From: Actinoplanes ianthinogenes
GTDB lineage: Bacteria > Actinomycetota > Actinomycetes > Mycobacteriales > Micromonosporaceae
Assembly: GCF_018324205.1 (NCBI RefSeq)
Contig: NZ_AP023356.1
Span: 6,263,501 to 6,327,500, forward strand
DNA length: 64,000 nucleotides
Direction: 5' to 3'
Below, piece after piece: positions 1 through 9,105 of the stretch; within the stretch, counting starts at the first letter, position 1; each line of letters begins with the position of its first letter. The position numbers and the translations under genes are program-made. Below the pieces are notes generated by a model. The model worked only from the letters and a program-made list of their open reading frames with translations. It searched no databases and had not been told where the DNA came from.

Positions 1-303
1 GAGCGCCGTGTACACATAGGGCACCCGGCCGGCGATTCGGGGCGCCACCGCCTGCCGCACCGACGAGATGTGCCACCCGGTCACGCCCTGCACCGCCCCG
101 GCCGAGACCAGCGCCTCCACCTCGGCGGCCACCACGGCCGGCGGAGCGCCGCCGTCGACCGGGATCAGCCGCAGCTCGCGCCCGAGCACCCCGCCGGACC
201 GGTTGACCTCCTCGGCGGCCAGTTGCGCGCACAACTCGGCGCTTGGCCCGAAGATGCCGGCCGGGCCGCGCAGCGGCACCACCAGCGCGACATCGAAAGG
301 CAT
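1..303 (-). CDS. AmiC-like periplasmic-binding-fold protein (N-terminal part, cut by window edge)
   Basis: Reading leftwards from an ATG at 303, the first 101 codons stay open to the window edge. The protein begins MPFDVALVVPLRGPAGIFG and continues with an A-x-E-V-N-x-S-GG-V-LGREL segment, typical of the type I periplasmic-binding fold of branched-chain amino-acid or amide binding proteins. No signal peptide or lipobox is visible, so a cytoplasmic amide sensor (AmiC type) fits better than a transporter binding protein. It is divergent from the MarR gene at 365 with a 61-bp gap that must hold both promoters. The ligand is unknown and the C-terminal two thirds lie outside the window. Confidence 0.6.
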   Translation of the reverse strand, partial: MPFDVALVVPLRGPAGIFGPSAELCAQLAAEEVNRSGGVLGRELRLIPVDGGAPPAVVAAEVEALVSAGAVQGVTGWHISSVRQAVAPRIAGRVPYVYTAL

Positions 304-364
304 GGCCCACATCGTCCCGGACGGTGGGCTGGATCTGAAGCACGGATTGGGTAACATCCCGACG

Positions 365-793
365 ATGCGGGGACCCACGGATCTTCTGTACCTGCTGACC
401 CGGGCCGAGCGGCTGCTCGCCCGCCGACTGTCCGGCATCCTCGACGCCGAGGGCTGCTCGCCCGACGCGTGGCGGGTGCTCACCCTGCTCGCCGACGGGC
501 GGGGCCACTTCATGACCGAGCTCTCCGAGCGGGCCTTCCTGCCGCCGGGCAGCCTGACCCGGCTGATCGACCACCTGGTCGAGGAGAACCTGGTCTACCG
601 ACGCGGGGACGACCTGGACCGGCGGCGGATCAAGGTGCACCTGACCGCCCGCGGCCGTCGCTTCCACCAGCGGGTGGACCAGCGCATCCGGGCCACGCTG
701 GCCGACGTGCCGCTCGGCGACAGCCTCACCGGTCTGGTGGAGGCGCTGGAGTGTAGCCCGGGTCATACTTTTGCAGCGCGGCAAAGCCGCTAG
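365..793 (+). CDS. MarR-family transcriptional regulator
   Basis: A 142-residue protein starting MRGPTDLLYLLTRAERLLAR. It has the MarR winged-helix pattern: dimerisation helix, a helix-turn-helix around residues 45-75 (ELSERAFLPPGSLTRLIDHL) and the wing with a D-D-x-D-R-R motif (GDDLDRRRIKVHLTARGRR). The reading frame is open further upstream, but that stretch is the antisense of the neighbouring gene, so the ATG at 365 was chosen. MarR proteins bind DNA as dimers and release it on binding small phenolic or other ligands. The divergent AmiC-like gene may be its target or ligand partner (inference). The C-terminal dozen residues (CSPGHTFAARQSR) look unlike the family. Confidence 0.75.
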   Translation: MRGPTDLLYLLTRAERLLARRLSGILDAEGCSPDAWRVLTLLADGRGHFMTELSERAFLPPGSLTRLIDHLVEENLVYRRGDDLDRRRIKVHLTARGRRFHQRVDQRIRATLADVPLGDSLTGLVEALECSPGHTFAARQSR

Positions 794-875
794 CTGCCCC
801 AACGGAACAGTTAACATTCCGCACCGTTATAAGTGCGCAAATGGTCGATAACCGTGATTCCCTACGGTCCGCGCC

Positions 876-1355
876 ATGAGACGCGTAACCGCAGCGGCCG
901 CTGCCAACGAGCCGCCGCTCGCCGCGATCAGCGGTTACGGCGACGTCGCCCGGTACCGCAACGGCGACAACGTGACCGTCTACCTACGGCGACATCCTCG
1001 GTGACTGGCGGGAGGAGTACCTGGCCGAGACCAGCGACCACACCGCGCTGCGGATCTTCACCACCAACGTGCCGACCAGCACCCGGCTGTACACGCTGGC
1101 GCACGACCCGGCGTACCGTCTGGGGTGGACGGTCCGGGGCTACCTCCAGTCGACCTTGACCGATTTCTATCTCGGTTTCGGCGGGCAGCTGCCGCCCCGG
1201 CCACGCATCCGGACGACCGCGTCGCCGGCAACCGCCCGCTGGTCTTCGACTACACCGACCCGGATCCGTACCTCCGCGGGTGGGTCGCCTTCCGTACGGT
1301 GGCCAGCCACTTCCACATCCAGGACTTCACCGTTTGGAGACCACCCACCGTGTAG
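876..1355 (+). pseudogene. Frameshifted remnant of a lectin-fold-like protein
   Basis: Three protein-like segments lie end to end in alternating frames. ATG 876 reads MRRVTAAAAANEPPLAAISG and reaches a stop after about 36 codons. From about 988 the next frame reads YGDILGDWREEYLAETSD and TRLYTLAHDPAYRLGW. From about 1195 the first frame resumes with PLVFDYTDPDPYLRGW and VASHFHIQDFTVWRPPTV before a TAG. One extra base near 988 and a compensating change near 1200 explain this. The C-terminal FRTVxSHFxIxDFTVWR pattern resembles concanavalin-like or DUF1961/DUF6250-type carbohydrate-associated domains; that assignment is from memory and tentative. Real decay and two sequencing errors cannot be separated from the sequence alone. 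Confidence 0.45.
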
Positions 1356-1384
1356 GACGGCTCGCATCGAGTAACGTGCATCAC

Positions 1385-2572
1385 ATGCCGGACCTGTATT
1401 CGCGGCGATCCTTCATCGCCGGAGTGCTGACCGCGGGGATGCTGTCCACCGCCGCCGGCTACCTGTTCACCCGTCGCACCCCGGTGACCCTCACGCTGGT
1501 CACCGGGGTCGACAACACCGGCGGCCGCAACCTGCTGATCAACCTGTGGAACAGGTTCCATCCGGACGTGACCATCAGGGTGGTCACGGTCAACAGCTCC
1601 ACCCAGGACCAGTACGACCAGTTCGTCAACACCCCGGCCGACATCTACAACCTCGACGTCATCCACATCCCGCGCTTCGCCGCCCGGGACCGGATCGCCC
1701 CGATCGAGGCGCCGGACGGCATCACCCTGCTGCGGCCGGTGCAGCGGGTCAGCCAGGTCGAGGAGGGCTCGGCGCCGCTCTGGGCGGTCCCGTTCAACAC
1801 CGACGTCGGCATGCTGTACCGCCGGATCACCGACAAGGCGGCCACCGGTCCGGAACCCACGCTGGACTCCGTGATCGCCGAGAACCGGCAGTTCACCGGG
1901 CAGCTCGCCACCGAGGGCTCGGTCACCGACGAGGCCTTCGTGATCAATGTGCTGGAGCAGGCGCTCGCCCAGGACCGGACCATCGTCGACGAGCGGGGTG
2001 TCGTCTCGACCAGCCTCGGCCAGTGGCAGCGGGCCCTCGCGCCGCTCGCCGAGGCGCTGCGCCGCAACCGGATCGTGACGGCGGCCGGCGAGGAGAACAC
2101 CAACGCCGCGTTCCAGACCGGCACCCTGCGCTACATGCGGAACTGGCCGGTCTGGTACCCGAAGATCGACCGCGAGGAGCGGGCCAAGCCGCGGACCGCG
2201 GCCATCCGGCTGGGCCGGTTGCCGATCGGGATCCTCGGCGGGCAGGGGCTGGCGATCGCCAAGGACACCGAACACCGCGAGGAGGCCACCGCGGTGATTC
2301 ACTTCCTGACCGGCATGCCGGCGCAGAAACTGCTGGCCACCTACGGGTTCGCGCCGACCGCGCAGGAGGCCTACAACGACCCGGAGGTGAAGGCGGCGGT
2401 GCCGCATCTCGACATCGTCCGGTCCGCGGTGGAGGACGCGCACCCGCGCCCGATGAGCGCCGGGTACGCCGATTTCGCCCGGGTCTTCCGTCAGCACACC
2501 TACGACTACCTGTACCGGCGGGTCGCGCTCACCGACGGTTTCGTCGAGGGCATGCGGGAGGCGTTGCGGTGA
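1385..2572 (+). CDS. Tat-exported extracellular solute-binding protein
   Basis: A 395-residue protein starting MPDLYSRRSFIAGVLTAGML, an RRSFIAG twin-arginine signal followed by a hydrophobic segment. The mature part reads like a family 1 substrate-binding protein: GRNLLINLWNRFHPDVTI, the D-I-Y-N-L-D-V-I-H-I-P core strand, and an ATAVIHFLTGMPAQKLL segment near the C terminus. Such proteins normally deliver sugars or other solutes to an ABC importer, but no permease or ATPase genes are adjacent, so a stand-alone sensing role is possible. Its stop overlaps the GTG of the next gene by 4 bp, suggesting translational coupling with that small membrane protein. Confidence 0.75.
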   Translation: MPDLYSRRSFIAGVLTAGMLSTAAGYLFTRRTPVTLTLVTGVDNTGGRNLLINLWNRFHPDVTIRVVTVNSSTQDQYDQFVNTPADIYNLDVIHIPRFAARDRIAPIEAPDGITLLRPVQRVSQVEEGSAPLWAVPFNTDVGMLYRRITDKAATGPEPTLDSVIAENRQFTGQLATEGSVTDEAFVINVLEQALAQDRTIVDERGVVSTSLGQWQRALAPLAEALRRNRIVTAAGEENTNAAFQTGTLRYMRNWPVWYPKIDREERAKPRTAAIRLGRLPIGILGGQGLAIAKDTEHREEATAVIHFLTGMPAQKLLATYGFAPTAQEAYNDPEVKAAVPHLDIVRSAVEDAHPRPMSAGYADFARVFRQHTYDYLYRRVALTDGFVEGMREALR

Positions 2573-3159
2573 TCGACGACGGCGGGCTGCAAGCATGGCT
2601 GGTCCCGGTCTTCGTGACCGCCGCGATCATCCTGGTCGAGACGGTCGTCTGGCTGGTGACCAGCCGCCGCAGGCCGAACCGCTCGAACGGCACCCTCCAG
2701 GACCGCCGGGTCCAGACGATCGCCCTCGGCCTGCTGGTCCTGCTCGCCCTCGCGGTCGCCGGCATGGCAAGCCTCGGCCCGAACCTCGCCGACCAGCTGG
2801 CCAGCGTCATAGCCGCCCTGCTCGGCGGCGTCTCCGCCTTCCTCACCTACCTCTCCTACAAGTCCACCCTGGACGCCAAAGCCGCCGCCACGCCCACACC
2901 GCCGCCCGCAGCCTCAGCCGAAGCCGCCGCCACGCCGACACTGCCGCCCGCGGCCTCCGCTCAAGCCGTCACGCCGCCGCCCGCAGCATCAGCCGAAGCC
3001 GTCACGCCGCCGCCCGCAGCATCAGCCGAAGCCGCCGCGCCGCCGCCCGAAGCCGCAGAGGGAGCGACCGCGCAGCCCAACGGCCGGGAGCGGATCGATG
3101 GGGCCGAGGCCGCGACCGCACGCCCCGCCGACCGGAACGGGATCGATGGGGCCGGCTAG
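2569..3159 (+). CDS. Small two-helix membrane protein with Pro/Ala repeat tail
   Basis: Starts at a GTG overlapping the previous stop by 4 bp. The 196-residue product has one hydrophobic segment at about residues 9-27 (LVPVFVTAAIILVETVVWLV), two more between about 50 and 100, then a low-complexity cytoplasmic or external tail. The tail repeats PPPAASAEA-type nonapeptides four to five times, followed by two related RIDGA / GIDGA stretches. No enzymatic motif is seen. The coupling suggests it works with the solute-binding protein, for example as a membrane anchor or signalling partner (inference). It converges on the next minus-strand gene with a 4-bp overlap. Confidence 0.6.
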   Translation: MIDDGGLQAWLVPVFVTAAIILVETVVWLVTSRRRPNRSNGTLQDRRVQTIALGLLVLLALAVAGMASLGPNLADQLASVIAALLGGVSAFLTYLSYKSTLDAKAAATPTPPPAASAEAAATPTLPPAASAQAVTPPPAASAEAVTPPPAASAEAAAPPPEAAEGATAQPNGRERIDGAEAATARPADRNGIDGAG

Positions 3160-4016
3160 GTCCGCGATCTGGCGCGCAGACGCAGGACCACGGCCCATCC
3201 CCAGGCGATGAGTCCGAGAACGGTCAGCAGTTTGAAGATCACATAGCCCTCCCAGGGCGCTCCCGGCACGTCCGGCGGGATCGCCGCGGTGGGGGAGAGC
3301 AGCTCGCCGAGGACCGCGAGGGTGGGCAGCGCCAGCAGCGCGCCCCCGGCCCAGGCCGGCGCGTTCCACGGGCGGCGACCGGCCTGCCGGGCGGTGAACC
3401 GCAGCGCCACCCAGCCGCCGAGCAGCAGCCCGAACACCCCGCCGGCCAGCGCCAGCTCCCGCACGAGCGCCGGCTCGGGCCGCTGGAACACGACCCCCGC
3501 GCCGTCCGGCTCACTGTCGCGGAAGACCGCGAGCTCCACCCCGTCGCGGCGCGCGGTCACGAACTCCACCGTCTGCACGTCGGAGAGCCGCTCGACCCGC
3601 GCGGGCGTCAGGATCTGCCAACCGGCCCGCTCCAGGGCGCCGCGAACCGCCGCCAGGTCCGGCACGGGCACCGGCACCAGGACCGATCCGCCGTCATACT
3701 CGTCGTCGGTGAGCAGCCGGGTCTCCCAGTCCGGCCAGCGGTCGCCGAAGATCGCATCCCATCGGTCGATCGTGCCGATCGGCGCGCCCGGCAGCACCTC
3801 GGCGACGATCGCCGTGGCCCGCTCGTCACCCGGCAGCGGATCGGCGCCCCGCCACCCCAGCCAGGCGCCGGCCGAGGCCAGCGCGCCGCCGGCCACGAGC
3901 GCCACCGGCGAGCACCGCGCCCCAGCGCACCAGCCGCTGCCCGGCCCCATGCCCGGTGTGCTGCACATCCGTCGCGAGAATCGACATGCCGGAACCCTAG
4001 GCCGGGGGTCGGACAT
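3156..4016 (-). CDS. Membrane protein of unknown function, probable N-terminal frameshift
   Basis: The open frame encodes 286 residues. A helix near residue 45 (VALVAGGALASAGAWLGW) is followed by a soluble region with P-V-P-V-P and FVTARRDGVELAVFRDSE, then three helices near the C terminus. The first 40 residues are Cys/Pro-rich and unlike a start. In another frame, ATG 3987 reads MSILATDVQHTGHGAGQ then RLVRWGAVLAG, which would join the first helix smoothly if one base were added near 3905. The in-frame start also overlaps the upstream phosphatase gene by 20 bp. I therefore suspect a one-base indel and a true start at 3987. No function is recognised. Confidence 0.5.
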   Translation of the reverse strand: MSDPRPRVPACRFSRRMCSTPGMGPGSGWCAGARCSPVALVAGGALASAGAWLGWRGADPLPGDERATAIVAEVLPGAPIGTIDRWDAIFGDRWPDWETRLLTDDEYDGGSVLVPVPVPDLAAVRGALERAGWQILTPARVERLSDVQTVEFVTARRDGVELAVFRDSEPDGAGVVFQRPEPALVRELALAGGVFGLLLGGWVALRFTARQAGRRPWNAPAWAGGALLALPTLAVLGELLSPTAAIPPDVPGAPWEGYVIFKLLTVLGLIAWGWAVVLRLRARSRT

Positions 4017-4449
4017 TTTCGAAGCGGGTCACGAACCGCCGCTGCCACGGCGTCTCCACGGCATGCCGGTGGTAGTGCTCCCGCACAAAGTCCACGGCCT
4101 CCCCGGCCGGCACCCCGTCGAGGACGGCCAGGCAGGCCAGCGCGGTCCCGGTCCGGCCGACACCGCCGAAACAGGCGATCTCCACCCGCTCCCGGTCCGC
4201 CCGGCGCAAGGCTTCGGTCAAGACCGATTTCAGGTACGCCGGGTCGGCCGGCACCCAGAAATCCCGCCAGCGCACCCAGCGGCTCTCCCACCCGAACTCC
4301 GGTGGCGGCGCCCCCAGCACGTAGACCCCGAAGCGGGGCGGGTGCCCGGTCGGCATCGGGGCACGCAGTCCACGGCCGCGGATCAGCCGCCCGGACGGCA
4401 GCCGCAGCACCCCGGCGCCGTCCTTGTCCCAGGTGGAGTCCCCGTTCAC
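3997..4449 (-). CDS. Protein-tyrosine-phosphatase-like protein
   Basis: The product has the dual-specificity/tyrosine phosphatase P-loop IACFGGVGRTGTALA, matching C-x5-R-[ST] with Cys, Arg and Thr in place. A candidate general acid region (FWVPADP) lies upstream. Cysteine-dependent phosphatases form a phosphocysteine intermediate on this loop. The GTG at 4449 (reading VNGDSTWDKDGAGVLRLPSG) was chosen; an in-frame GTG at 4476 would add nine residues of low quality. Length is about 150 residues, as in small bacterial members. The gene is divergent from the argS leader, whose -10 element lies 42 bp from this start. Confidence 0.65.
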   Translation of the reverse strand: MNGDSTWDKDGAGVLRLPSGRLIRGRGLRAPMPTGHPPRFGVYVLGAPPPEFGWESRWVRWRDFWVPADPAYLKSVLTEALRRADRERVEIACFGGVGRTGTALACLAVLDGVPAGEAVDFVREHYHRHAVETPWQRRFVTRFENVRPPA

Positions 4450-4490
4450 CGCTCGAACACTACCCGGCGACAGCACCCGCGACGGGCGGC

Positions 4491-4496
4491 TATAGT
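4491..4496 (+). promoter_or_regulatory. -10 element of a leaderless promoter for the argS leader ORF
   Basis: TATAGT ends six bases before ATG 4503. In Actinobacteria a TANNNT box 6-9 nt before a start codon marks leaderless transcription, so the mRNA would begin at or next to the ATG. No clear -35 is seen, which is common for this class. Confidence 0.6.
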
Positions 4497-4502
4497 CGCG
4501 GC

Positions 4503-4553
4503 ATGCACAGCCACTTCAGCGCGCGACGCCGGCGTCCCATGGGCCGCCGCTGA
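4503..4553 (+). CDS. Arginine-rich leader peptide upstream of argS
   Basis: A 16-codon ORF reading MHSHFSARRRRPMGRR then TGA. Six of 16 residues are Arg. Residues 8-11 use CGA, CGC, CGG and CGT in succession, so each CGN codon appears once, whereas argS itself relies mostly on CGG and CGC. It sits 90 nt upstream of argS behind a -10 box placed for leaderless translation. The design matches a ribosome-stalling leader that senses arginyl-tRNA charging. Amino-acid-rich leaders controlling biosynthetic genes are established in Actinobacteria; one for argS is inference here. No Shine-Dalgarno is present or needed. Confidence 0.65.
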   Translation: MHSHFSARRRRPMGRR

Positions 4554-4566
4554 TCTGTGCTTTCCG

Positions 4567-4612
4567 CCGGCGGGTCGATCCCGCCGGTGACGGATGCGTT
4601 GCTGGTCGACCC
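4567..4612 (+). promoter_or_regulatory. Candidate attenuator hairpins between the leader peptide and argS
   Basis: Fourteen bases after the leader stop, CCGGCGGG (4567-4574) pairs perfectly with CCCGCCGG (4580-4587) around a TCGAT loop. The loop-proximal GGGTCGA (4572-4578) can instead pair with TCGACCC (4606-4612), so the two helices exclude each other. A short T-containing stretch (CTTTGTT) follows at 4614. The leader's arginine codons form a self-complementary 12-mer (4525-4536). This is the architecture of an attenuator, although no strong U-tract is present, so the readout could also be Rho-dependent or translational. Confidence 0.5.
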
Positions 4613-4643
4613 GCTTTGTTCGTACGAAAAAGTGGGGTTGATC

Positions 4644-6287
4644 GTGAATCTTGAATCTCTTCTGCACGACCGGCTGGCGCCCGCCCTCGCAGCGGTGGCC
4701 GGGCATCCCGTCGATCCGGTCGTGCGGGCGTCGCCGCACGCCGACTTCCAGTCCGGCGCTCCGCTGGCGCTGGCCCGGGAGCTGGGGCGGGCGCCTCGGG
4801 AGATCGCCGCCGAGGTGGCCGGGAAGGCCGATCTGACCGGTGTCGCGGAGATCGCCGTCTCCGGTCCCGGCTTCCTCAATCTGACCGTTTCCGACAGCCT
4901 GCTCACCGGCGCGCTGCGGGCCGTCGCGGCGGACGACCGGCTCGGTGTTCCGGTCACCGCGGCGCCGGAGCGGATCGTGGTCGACTACTCCGGGCCGAAC
5001 GCGGCCAAGGAGATGCACGTCGGCCACCTGCGGTCGACCATCATCGGCGACGCCCTGGCCCGGATGCTGGACTGGCTGGGGCACGACGTGATCCGGATGA
5101 ACCACCTGGGTGACTGGGGCACGCAGTTCGGCATGCTCGTCGAGCACCTGGTCGACCTGGGCGGTGCGGCCGACCACTCGATCCGGGATCTGACCGCCTT
5201 CTATCAGGACGCCCGGGTCAAGTTCGACGCCGACGAGGACTTCCGGACCCGTGCCCGGCTGCGGGTGGTGGCGCTCCAGTCCGGCGATCCGCTCTCCCGG
5301 CAGCTGTGGCGGCGGCTGGTCGCCCAGTCGGAGGTCTACTTCCTGGACGTCTACGCCCGGCTCGGGATCACCCTCACGGCGGCCGATTTCGCGGGGGAGA
5401 GCCGGTATCAGGACGACCTGCCGGTGCTGGTGGACGACCTGCTGGCGCAGGGGCTGCTGACCGAGAGCGACGGCGCGCTGTGCGCGTTCCCGGCGGGTTT
5501 CACCGGCCGGGACGGCGAGCCGCTGCCACTGATCGTGCGCAAGGCCGACGGCGGGTTCGGCTACGCCGCCACCGACCTGGCCGCGGTCCGGCACCGGGTC
5601 GCGACGCTGGGCGCGAACCGGCTGCTGTACGTGGTGGGCGCCCCGCAGCGGACGCACTTCGCGATGGTCTTCGCGGTGGCCCGGGCGGCCGGCTGGCTGC
5701 CGGACCCGGTGACCGCCGAGCACCTCGGCTTCGGCTCGGTGCTGGGCGCGGACGGCAAGATGCTGCGGACCCGGGCCGGCGACACGATCAAGCTGGCCGA
5801 GCTGATCGACGAGGCGGTCGGCCGGGCCACGGCGCCCGCCATCGGGATCGGCGCGATCAAATACGCCGACCTCTCCGGCGACCGGCGGGGCGACTACGTC
5901 TTCGACTGGGACCGGATGCTGGCCAGCACCGGCAACACCGGTCCTTATCTGCAGTACGCGTACGCAAGGGTCCGGTCCCTGTTCAGGAAGGCGGCCCACG
6001 GGCCGGGCCCGATCAGCGTGACCGAGCCGGCCGAACGGGCCCTGGCGCTGGCGCTGCTCGGTTTCGAACCGGCCGTGACGGCGGCGGCCGCCCTCGGCGA
6101 ACCGCACCGGCTCGCGGTCTACCTGCACGACCTGGCCTCGGTCTTCTCCGGCTTCTACGAGAAGTGCCCGGTGCTGCGGTCGGCACCCGAGGTGCGGGCG
6201 AGCCGGCTCGGGCTGGCCGACCTGACCGCCCGGACCCTCCACACCGGATTGTTTCTGCTGGGTATCGAGGCGCCGGAGCAGATTTGA
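4644..6287 (+). CDS. argS: Arginyl-tRNA synthetase
   Basis: Charges tRNA-Arg with arginine in the cytoplasm. The 547-residue product has, in order, the N-terminal additional domain (residues 1-90), the class Ia catalytic core with the HIGH-type motif (SGPNAAKEMHVGHLRSTIIG), the ArgRS hallmark NHLGDWGTQFGML, a KMSK-equivalent GADGKMLRTRAGDTI, and the C-terminal DALR anticodon-binding domain ending at FLLGIEAPEQI. The GTG at 4644 was chosen because AGTGGGG lies just upstream and VNLESLLHDRL matches family starts. Upstream sit an arginine-rich leader ORF and alternative hairpins, suggesting control by arginyl-tRNA supply. Confidence 0.95.
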   Translation: MNLESLLHDRLAPALAAVAGHPVDPVVRASPHADFQSGAPLALARELGRAPREIAAEVAGKADLTGVAEIAVSGPGFLNLTVSDSLLTGALRAVAADDRLGVPVTAAPERIVVDYSGPNAAKEMHVGHLRSTIIGDALARMLDWLGHDVIRMNHLGDWGTQFGMLVEHLVDLGGAADHSIRDLTAFYQDARVKFDADEDFRTRARLRVVALQSGDPLSRQLWRRLVAQSEVYFLDVYARLGITLTAADFAGESRYQDDLPVLVDDLLAQGLLTESDGALCAFPAGFTGRDGEPLPLIVRKADGGFGYAATDLAAVRHRVATLGANRLLYVVGAPQRTHFAMVFAVARAAGWLPDPVTAEHLGFGSVLGADGKMLRTRAGDTIKLAELIDEAVGRATAPAIGIGAIKYADLSGDRRGDYVFDWDRMLASTGNTGPYLQYAYARVRSLFRKAAHGPGPISVTEPAERALALALLGFEPAVTAAAALGEPHRLAVYLHDLASVFSGFYEKCPVLRSAPEVRASRLGLADLTARTLHTGLFLLGIEAPEQI

Positions 6288-6405
6288 GCAAACTTGACAG
6301 TCGCGCAACCTTCCGTTGATCGACCGATTCCCTGATCCCCCGTTAGGGTGCGTGTCTGCGGCACCCACGAGGTGCGCACCGAAATCCTGATGCGAGAGGT
6401 TCGCA

Positions 6406-8208
<1,803 letters not shown>

Positions 8209-8213
8209 CCGGC

Positions 8214-9023
8214 TCAGTTCTTCGGCGTCTCCCAGTTGCCGCGCAGGTCCGCCATGATCGCCATCGTGGCGGACCGGCCGTCGGCCAGCTGGAACGTGCA
8301 GTCGTAGGACCGCAGGCCGTCGGCGCCACGGTCGCCGTCCGGCACACAGCCACCGGACTTGACCTTGGTGCCGACCGCCGCCTCCACCCGGCCGTCGCCG
8401 AGCACCTTGCTCTGCACGGCGGCGGTGGCCTGCGCCTCGACGTGGTGCTGGCGCAGCGGCAGGGCGACGTTGACCACCAGGGCCGACCAGAACGCCGCGC
8501 CGGCGGCCAGGGTGGCCAGGAACGCCACGTAGTAGGGGAGGCGGGCCCGGCCGTACGTCCGGGCCTTGCCGGCCCGGCGCATCGCCGGGATCACGCCCAG
8601 CACGCTCAGGAAGAACGTCCAGACCACCACCGGGCGCCAGGACGGCGCCTCCGGCCGGGCCGCGCCCAGCACCTCGTGCGGGAAGCGGACCAGCAGCTGA
8701 CCGTGCTTGTTGTCCGGCGATCCGTACGGCGGGACGGTGCCCCCGAACGGCAACGCCCCCAGTTCCGCGGTGTCGGCGGAGGCGACGGGCTCGGTGGGGC
8801 CGGCCCAGGGCGGAGCGACCTCGGCGGTCGGCCCGGCCCAGGCCGGCGCCGCTTCCGGTGTGCCGCCCCACGGCTGGGCCGTTTCCGGTGTGCCGCCCCA
8901 CGGCTGGGCCGTTTCGGGTGTGCCGGCCCACGGCTGGGCCGTTTCGGGTGTGCCGGCCCACGGCGGCGCCACGGAGTACGCGCCCGGCTCATACGGAGTC
9001 TGGTGAGTCTCGACGGTCGTCAT
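8214..9023 (-). CDS. Membrane protein with W-[AG]-GTPETAQP decapeptide repeats
   Basis: The ATG at 9023 begins MTTVETHQTPYEPGAYSV. Residues about 20-60 repeat a decapeptide such as PWAGTPETAQ four to five times. A central segment (WRPVVVWTFFLSVLGVIPAM) and a second helix (YYVAFLATLAAGAAFWSALV) cross the membrane, leaving an external C-terminal domain with two cysteines (GGCVPDGD, YDCTFQLADG) resembling DUF4333-like secreted domains of actinobacteria. This suggests a disulfide-bonded outside domain and a proline-rich cytoplasmic tail. Function is unknown. The gene ends 5 bp from the nucleotidase stop. Confidence 0.65.
   Translation of the reverse strand: MTTVETHQTPYEPGAYSVAPPWAGTPETAQPWAGTPETAQPWGGTPETAQPWGGTPEAAPAWAGPTAEVAPPWAGPTEPVASADTAELGALPFGGTVPPYGSPDNKHGQLLVRFPHEVLGAARPEAPSWRPVVVWTFFLSVLGVIPAMRRAGKARTYGRARLPYYVAFLATLAAGAAFWSALVVNVALPLRQHHVEAQATAAVQSKVLGDGRVEAAVGTKVKSGGCVPDGDRGADGLRSYDCTFQLADGRSATMAIMADLRGNWETPKN
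8851..8970. repeat. Four tandem 30-bp units inside a coding region
   Basis: Four head-to-tail 30-bp units start at 8851, 8881, 8911 and 8941, sharing GGTGTGCCG-CCCACGG with a few substitutions. They keep the frame of the minus-strand membrane protein and encode its decapeptide repeats, so copy number can vary without breaking the protein. Confidence 0.85.
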
Positions 9024-9105
9024 GGTGGCGGCCCTTCCCGGTAGCGGCTCGGGTGCTTTTCCGTGCCACCCGAGCTCATCGGCCGGGACGAGACCCAGTT
9101 GAGGA

